This document shows, piece by piece, positions 59,108-64,000 of a DNA stretch of 64,000 nucleotides. Source of the stretch: Ruegeria marina. GTDB taxonomy: Bacteria; Pseudomonadota; Alphaproteobacteria; Rhodobacterales; Rhodobacteraceae. Numbering within the stretch: position 1 is the first letter of the stretch; each line of letters starts with the position of its first letter. Location of the stretch: positions 62,001-126,000 of the forward strand of contig NZ_FMZV01000011.1 in the NCBI RefSeq assembly GCF_900101475.1, read 5' to 3'. Position numbers and translations under genes: made by a program. The notes under the pieces were generated by a model, which saw only the letters and a program-made list of their open reading frames with translations, ran no database searches and had not been told where the DNA came from.

Positions 59108-60414
59108 CGAAAAGCGATTACGAGAAGAACAGCATCACCCTCCCAGGTGCTGTGGCCATGGGAACCGGCGTGATGATCGGCGCGGGCATCTTCGCCTTGA
59201 CCGGCCAGATCGCCGAGCTTGCCGGGCCGCTCTTCCCGCTCTCGTTCATCGTGGGCGCCATCGTGACCGCGTTCAGCGCCTACGCCTACATCAAGATGTC
59301 GAACGCGTATCCGTCAGCGGGCGGCATCGGGATGATCCTGAAGAAGGCCTACGGCCCGACGACGGTCGCGGCGGGCGCCGCCCTCCTGATGGCGCTGTCG
59401 ATGGTGATCAACGAAAGCCTCGTCGCGCGCACCTTCGGCACCTACACGCTGCGGGCGTTCGGCGGCGATCCGGACAGCATCCTCGTGCCTATTCTCGGTG
59501 TCGGGCTGATCGTCTTCGCCTATCTCGTGAACGCATCGGGCACCCGGTCGGTCGGGCTGTTCTCCATCATCATGGCCGTGCTCAAGGTGGGCGGCATCGC
59601 GCTGTTCGGCGCGGCCGGTCTTTGGGCGAGCGGCGTTTCGTTCGAGGCGACGGATGATGATTTTGCAGCGACAGGGTTCGTGGCGTCGGTTGCGCTGTCG
59701 ATCCTGGCGTTCAAGGGCTTCACAACCATCACCAACAGCGGCGCAGAGATCACCGACCCGCACCGCAACGTGGGCCGGGCCATCATCCGGGCCATCGCCA
59801 TCTGCGTCTTCGTCTATCTGCTGGTGGCCTTTGCGGTCGGCTCCAGCCTGCCGCTCGACCGTATCGTCGCGGCGAAGGACTACGCGCTGGCCGAAGCCGC
59901 CGAGCCCGCGCTAGGCCAAACAGGCTTCTACCTGACGGTGGCGCTGGCACTGGTAGCCACCGCGTCGGGTCTGATCGCCAGCGTGTTCGCGGTCTCGCGG
60001 ATGCTGGCAATGCTGACCGACATGAAAATGATCCCGCACAGCCATTTCGGGATGCCGGGCACGATCAAGGACCACACGCTCGTCTACACCGTCGTGATCG
60101 CGGGCTTCCTGACGGTCTTCTTCGATCTCAGCCGCATCGCCTCGCTCGGGGCCTTCTTCTATATGGTGATGGACATGATCATCCACTTCGGCGTGTTCCG
60201 GCATCTGCGCGATGAGATCGGCGCGAAGGGATGGGTGTTGCTGACGGCCATCGCCCTGGACGCCGTGGTACTGGCCGCCTTCGCCGCGATGAAGTGGCAG
60301 TCCGACCCCCTCATTGTCGTCCTTGGCGCGATCGGCATGGCGCTGGTGTTCCTGTTCGTCGGGATCTTCCTTTCACGCAATCCCGCCCCGGAAGACGCTC
60401 ACGACCATCACTAA
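59104..60414 (+). CDS. APC-family amino acid permease
   Basis: 436-aa transporter with about 12 transmembrane helices. APC hallmarks: GVMIGAGIFALTGQIAELAG at TM1 and AFKGFTTITNSGAEITDPHR at TM6. It probably imports amino acids or amines. Present between TVP38 and the copper ATPase; a direct copper role is not evident. Confidence 0.88.
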   Translation: MTKSDYEKNSITLPGAVAMGTGVMIGAGIFALTGQIAELAGPLFPLSFIVGAIVTAFSAYAYIKMSNAYPSAGGIGMILKKAYGPTTVAAGAALLMALSMVINESLVARTFGTYTLRAFGGDPDSILVPILGVGLIVFAYLVNASGTRSVGLFSIIMAVLKVGGIALFGAAGLWASGVSFEATDDDFAATGFVASVALSILAFKGFTTITNSGAEITDPHRNVGRAIIRAIAICVFVYLLVAFAVGSSLPLDRIVAAKDYALAEAAEPALGQTGFYLTVALALVATASGLIASVFAVSRMLAMLTDMKMIPHSHFGMPGTIKDHTLVYTVVIAGFLTVFFDLSRIASLGAFFYMVMDMIIHFGVFRHLRDEIGAKGWVLLTAIALDAVVLAAFAAMKWQSDPLIVVLGAIGMALVFLFVGIFLSRNPAPEDAHDHH

Positions 60415-60482
60415 AAAGGAGCTTCAGCTTCCAACGGCTGGAGGCCGCAAGCTGAAACAAGAGATCGAAAGGCTGGCAGACC

Positions 60483-62816
60483 ATGGAGCATGATCACCAT
60501 TACGCGACGCCCGACATTCCGGCGGGGACAGAGACGGCGAAAGACCCGGTCTGCGGGATGACGGTCGCGATCAAACCCGATGGGCGTCACGCTGAGTTCC
60601 ATGGCGAGACCTTCCATTTCTGCTCGGAGAAGTGCCAGACGAAGTTCAAGGCGGATCCGTGGTTCTACGCCTCCGGCCGCGCGTCCGGGCAGAAGAAGGC
60701 TGCACCGGCCAATGTCCAGTACACCTGTCCGATGCATCCCGAAATCGTCCGCGATGCGCCGGGGTCCTGCCCGATCTGCGGCATGGCGCTGGAACCGATG
60801 GTGCCGACGGACGAGCCCAGCGAGGAGTTGACCGACTTCACGCGGCGCATGTGGATTTCCGCTGCGGCGGCGGTGCCGCTTGTCATCCTGACAATGGGCG
60901 AACTGGTCGCCTTGCCGGTGCGCGACTGGATCGGGCACCAGACGGCGAGCTATCTCGAATTCATGCTGGCGACGCCGATCATCCTCTGGGCGGCCTTGCC
61001 GTTCTTCCGGCGCGGCTGGGACTCGATCATGAACCGCAGCCCCAACATGTGGACGCTGATCAGCCTCGGCGTGGCGGCGGCGTACCTGTATTCGATCTTC
61101 GCGACCTTCCTACCGGGGGTTTTCCCCGAACAGTACCGGATGGGACACGGCGTCGGCACTTACTTTGAGGCGGCCGTGGTCATCGTCACTTTGGTCTTCG
61201 TGGGCCAGGTGCTGGAACTGCGCGCACGAGAGCGCACAGGCGACGCGATCCGTGCGCTTCTAGACCTTGCACCCAAGACCGCCCGTCGCATCCTGCCGGA
61301 CGGCACCGAATATGATGCCCCGCTGGAGAACATCATGGAGGGCGACCGGCTGCGCGTGCGCCCCGGCGACGCGGTCCCGGTCGACGGGACGGTGATCGAG
61401 GGCCGGTCTTCGCTGGACGAGAGCATGTTGACTGGTGAGTCGATGCCAGTGGAAAAAGGTCCGGGCGATGATGTGACCGGGGCCACGATCAACAAGAACG
61501 GCAGCCTGGTAATCGAGGCGGGCAAGGTTGGCGCGGATACGGTGCTCGCACAGATCGTGGCCATGGTGTCGAACGCGCGACGGTCCCGCGCTCCCATACA
61601 GGGGTTGGCGGATCGGGTGTCGGCGGTCTTCGTGCCAACCGTGGTCGCCATTGCCATCATAGCCTTCATCGTCTGGATGATTTTCGGCCCAGAACCCGCG
61701 CTGGTCTTCGCCATAGCATCCGCCGTCTCGGTCCTCATCATTGCCTGCCCTTGCGCGCTTGGCCTTGCGACGCCGATTTCCATCACAACGGCCGCAGGGC
61801 GCGGGGCGCAGGCGGGCGTGCTGATCAAGGACGCCGAGGCGCTGGAGCGCATGGCGGGCGTCGATACGCTGATCGTCGACAAGACCGGCACCCTGACCAT
61901 GGGCAAGCCGAAGCTTACGGATACGGTCGCGCTTGGGAATTTGAGCGAGACGGAGCTGCTGTCGCTGGCTGCGGCGCTCGAGCGCGGCTCGGAACACCCG
62001 CTGGCCGAGGCGATCGTCGACGGCGCCGAAGCACAGGGCTCCCCGCGTCAGGAGGCCGCCGACTTCGAAGCCGTCACTGGCAAGGGCGTGCAGGGCCGGG
62101 TCGGCGACCGCGCGGTGGCGCTGGGCAACGCGGCGATGATGCGGGAGATGGACCTGGACACGGGCGCCGCCGAGGCGCAGGCCGACACCCTGCGCGCCGA
62201 AGGTAAGACGGCCATGTTCATCGCGGTTGATGGCGCGCTGGCCGGGATCGTGGCGGTCGCCGACCCGATCAAGGACAGCACCGCACAGGCGATCCAAGAA
62301 CTGCATGCCCAGGGTCTGCGAGTCATAATGGCCACGGGCGACAACGAGCGCACCGCGCAGGCGGTGGCGGGAAAACTCGGCATCGACGAGGTGCGCTCGG
62401 GCATCCTGCCCGAGGCGAAGAAGGACCTGATCGACCAATTGCGCCGCGATGGCCACAAGATCGCGATGGCGGGCGACGGAGTGAACGACGCCCCGGCGCT
62501 GGCCGCAGCTGATGTGGGCATCGCCATGGGCACGGGCGCGGATGTGGCGATGGAAAGCGCCGGCATCACCCTGCTGGGCGGCGACCTGATGGGCATCGTG
62601 CGGGCACGCAAGCTCGCCCGCGCCACCCTGCGCAACATCAAGCAGAACCTGTTCTTCGCCTTCGCCTATAACGCTCTTGGCGTCCCCATCGCAGCCGGGT
62701 TGCTCTACCCTGTCACCGGACTTCTCCTCTCGCCGATGATCGCGGCGGCGGCCATGAGCCTGTCCTCGGTCTCGGTGATCACCAACGCGCTGCGGCTGAG
62801 GCGGGTCGATCTCTGA
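60483..62816 (+). CDS. Cu(I)-type P1B ATPase with YHS and heavy-metal-binding N-terminus
   Basis: 777-aa copper-type P-ATPase. N-terminal YHS-like domain ([32 protein letters not shown]) then a heavy-metal-binding domain ([20 protein letters not shown]) instead of HMA domains. CPC in [20 protein letters not shown], and last-helix copper residues ([20 protein letters not shown]). Likely exports Cu(I)/Ag(I); similar proteins may supply periplasmic proteins. It is preceded by AGCTTCAGCTT...AAGCTGAAAC, a short inverted repeat near 60420-60460. Confidence 0.93.
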   Translation: MEHDHHYATPDIPAGTETAKDPVCGMTVAIKPDGRHAEFHGETFHFCSEKCQTKFKADPWFYASGRASGQKKAAPANVQYTCPMHPEIVRDAPGSCPICGMALEPMVPTDEPSEELTDFTRRMWISAAAAVPLVILTMGELVALPVRDWIGHQTASYLEFMLATPIILWAALPFFRRGWDSIMNRSPNMWTLISLGVAAAYLYSIFATFLPGVFPEQYRMGHGVGTYFEAAVVIVTLVFVGQVLELRARERTGDAIRALLDLAPKTARRILPDGTEYDAPLENIMEGDRLRVRPGDAVPVDGTVIEGRSSLDESMLTGESMPVEKGPGDDVTGATINKNGSLVIEAGKVGADTVLAQIVAMVSNARRSRAPIQGLADRVSAVFVPTVVAIAIIAFIVWMIFGPEPALVFAIASAVSVLIIACPCALGLATPISITTAAGRGAQAGVLIKDAEALERMAGVDTLIVDKTGTLTMGKPKLTDTVALGNLSETELLSLAAALERGSEHPLAEAIVDGAEAQGSPRQEAADFEAVTGKGVQGRVGDRAVALGNAAMMREMDLDTGAAEAQADTLRAEGKTAMFIAVDGALAGIVAVADPIKDSTAQAIQELHAQGLRVIMATGDNERTAQAVAGKLGIDEVRSGILPEAKKDLIDQLRRDGHKIAMAGDGVNDAPALAAADVGIAMGTGADVAMESAGITLLGGDLMGIVRARKLARATLRNIKQNLFFAFAYNALGVPIAAGLLYPVTGLLLSPMIAAAAMSLSSVSVITNALRLRRVDL

Positions 62817-62854
62817 CCCGTCAGCACACCACACCAATCGGAAAGGAAAACCAT

Positions 62855-63332
62855 ATGACCCATGAAACGATTTCTCGCCGCGCGATCATGGTCGGAGCGA
62901 CTGCGCTCGTGGCCACCTCGCCCCTTCGGACGTTGACGCAAGGCGTGGGTCCGTCGATCCACGTGATGAAGGACCCGAACTGTGGCTGCTGCTCGGCCTG
63001 GATCGATATCCTCGCGAATGACGGTTTCGCAGTCACGACCGAGGCGAGCGCCGGAACGCTTCTGATGCGCTACAAGCTGGACAACGGCATCCCGCAGGAG
63101 ATGGTCTCCTGCCATACGGGTCGCGTGGAAGGCTATATGATCGAGGGTCACGTCCCTGCTGCCGACATTCACCGTCTGCTGGTGGAACGTCCCGACGGTC
63201 GGCCTCGCAGTGCCCGGCATGCCCTACGGCTCGCCCGGAATGGGGCCGGAAAGCGAGCGCGAGGCCTATGACGTGTTCCTGATCCAGCGTGACGGATCGA
63301 TTGAAATTTTCGCCAGCTACGCTGCCGCATGA
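62855..63332 (+). pseudogene. DUF411 metal-binding protein, frameshifted
   Basis: Tat-type start MTHETISRRAIMVGATALVA, then the DUF411 pattern VMKDPNCGCCSAWIDILAND and VSCHTGRVEGYMIEGHVPAA. Near 63199 a base loss shifts the frame: after LVERPDG the correct continuation GLAVPGMPYGSPGMGPESER, then YDVFLIQRDGSIEIF, lies in the next frame and ends at 63330-63332. Unshifted, it stops at 63271. DUF411 proteins are linked to copper homeostasis; sequencing error is possible. Confidence 0.75.
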
Positions 63333-63358
63333 CCTTGAAGCTGCGACTCCGCTTCTGA

Positions 63359-63643
63359 TCAGGGACGAGAACACAGGCGCACCTGATCCCGCATCACAGC
63401 GTAGTCCGCCAGCATCTCCGCGACCACCGAGGCCTCCGGCAGGGCAGCCAAGTCCTCAGCCGCCCGCGCCTGTTGCTCCCGGCTGTACTCGACAACCGGC
63501 GGACAAGCCCCGAACCCACCTGGCTCAAAACCACCCGTCGCGCAACTGCTAAGCAAGCTCATCACGAGAACGAGGGCGACGCGCCGCCGCCTCGAGCCAG
63601 GTTCTGCCGCTCCACCAGGTTCCGGACATTCGACACATGCCAT
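63359..63643 (-). CDS. small lipoprotein, phage Rz1/spanin-like candidate
   Basis: 94-aa protein. A basic region and hydrophobic stretch (SRRRRVALVLVMSLLSSCAT) gives a lipoprotein cleavage before Cys. The mature part (CPPVVEYSREQQARAAEDLA, ending MRDQVRLC) matches the short outer-membrane spanins often found in prophage lysis genes of this group. It overlaps the 3' end of the recombinase gene. Confidence 0.5.
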   Translation of the reverse strand: MACVECPEPGGAAEPGSRRRRVALVLVMSLLSSCATGGFEPGGFGACPPVVEYSREQQARAAEDLAALPEASVVAEMLADYAVMRDQVRLCSRP

Positions 63644-64000
63644 CGCCCGCCCCGTCGTGTGCGGATACCGCGGGCGTTCAACTCGGCAGCCATGGCGCGC
63701 AACGTGACATGGCCTTGACTGCGGATATCGTCAATCACCGGCGCAAGTTCCTGCGCAAAGGCGCTCGCGTTCTCCTGCACCGCTGCCCGCAGGGGTGATC
63801 CGCCCTTCCCCGCCCGCCTGAGCGCAGCCGCCCCCTTCGGGTTGCCCAGCCTGACGCCGCGTGCCTTGGCCGCCGCCAGCGCCTCCTTCGTGCGCCGCGA
63901 GATCGCCTCGCGCTCCTGCTCCGCGACCAGCGCCATGATGCCGACCGTGAGGTTGTTCGCCTCGGGCATGTCACAGGCGAGGAACTTCACGCCCGAGTCC
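63562..64000 (-). CDS. serine recombinase (resolvase family), truncated by window end
   Basis: The gene runs off the right edge; 146 C-terminal residues are seen. They include the end of the catalytic domain (DMPEANNLTVGIMALVAEQE, then REAISRRTKEALAAAKARG, the dimerisation helix signature) and a helix-turn-helix tail (ELNARGIRTRRGGRWHVSNV). Serine-family site-specific recombinases of this class often occur on plasmids and prophages. A ~167-bp part of it is duplicated at 22904-23070. Confidence 0.85.
   Translation of the reverse strand, partial: DSGVKFLACDMPEANNLTVGIMALVAEQEREAISRRTKEALAAAKARGVRLGNPKGAAALRRAGKGGSPLRAAVQENASAFAQELAPVIDDIRSQGHVTLRAMAAELNARGIRTRRGGRWHVSNVRNLVERQNLARGGGASPSFS

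Overview
The window looks like a high-GC alphaproteobacterial accessory region, most likely from the Rhodobacterales (Roseobacter/Paracoccus-type). This is inferred from codon use, the combination of UbiUVT, NnrS and NsrR-like genes, and a RepB-type plasmid partition remnant. It carries many insertion-sequence scars and gene fragments, as expected of a plasmid, chromid or genomic island. No rRNA, tRNA or CRISPR array was found.

Layout. 0.07-5.5 kb: a dipeptide/oligopeptide ABC transporter (two permeases and one fused double ATPase) followed by a C69-like Ntn hydrolase whose expected Cys nucleophile is Ser. 5.6-8.8 kb: a haloalkane dehalogenase of the DhlA type, a methyltransferase, an HxlR regulator, then decayed fragments. 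9.0-14.2 kb: an anaerobic/NO operon (hemerythrin, DUF2478, UbiT, UbiU, UbiV, NnrS) divergent from an NsrR-like repressor across a perfect palindrome. 14.2-15.1 kb: an IS5-family scar that truncates two genes, one of them a cytochrome c. 15.2-22.9 kb: copper efflux operon 1 (Cys/His-rich exported protein, CusB fused to four CusF domains, CusA, CusF, CopC, CopD). 22.9-23.4 kb: a resolvase fragment joined to a RepB fragment. 23.7-27.9 kb: a compact seven-gene operon with two transglutaminase-like enzymes and a Cys-rich repeat protein, the least familiar module here. 28.0-30.9 kb: DEAD-box helicase, cold-shock protein and fatty-acid desaturase. 31.0-35.2 kb: a large SAM-cyclase-AAA protein between two divergent IS5-type remnants. 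35.2-45.1 kb: a patchwork of single metabolic genes, several of visibly lower GC, separated by copies of a ~170-bp palindromic repeat. 45.5-63.3 kb: copper blocks 2 and 3 (cytochrome c, CusF, cupredoxin, multicopper oxidase, TolC; cueR; glutaredoxin; copA; copZ; a second multicopper oxidase; DUF302; TVP38; APC permease; a second Cu P-type ATPase; DUF411). 63.4-64.0 kb: a small lipoprotein and a serine recombinase that runs off the end.

How it fits together. Three copper gene blocks cover cytoplasmic export (two P1B ATPases, CopZ, CueR), periplasmic oxidation and binding (two multicopper oxidases, cupredoxin, CusF-like proteins, CopC) and trans-envelope efflux (CusAB plus a TolC-like channel encoded 27 kb away). 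CueR-type promoters are visible before cueR, copA and copZ. A ~167-bp resolvase fragment at 22.9 kb is repeated in the same orientation in the recombinase at 63.7 kb, so the ~41 kb between them is bracketed by direct repeats.
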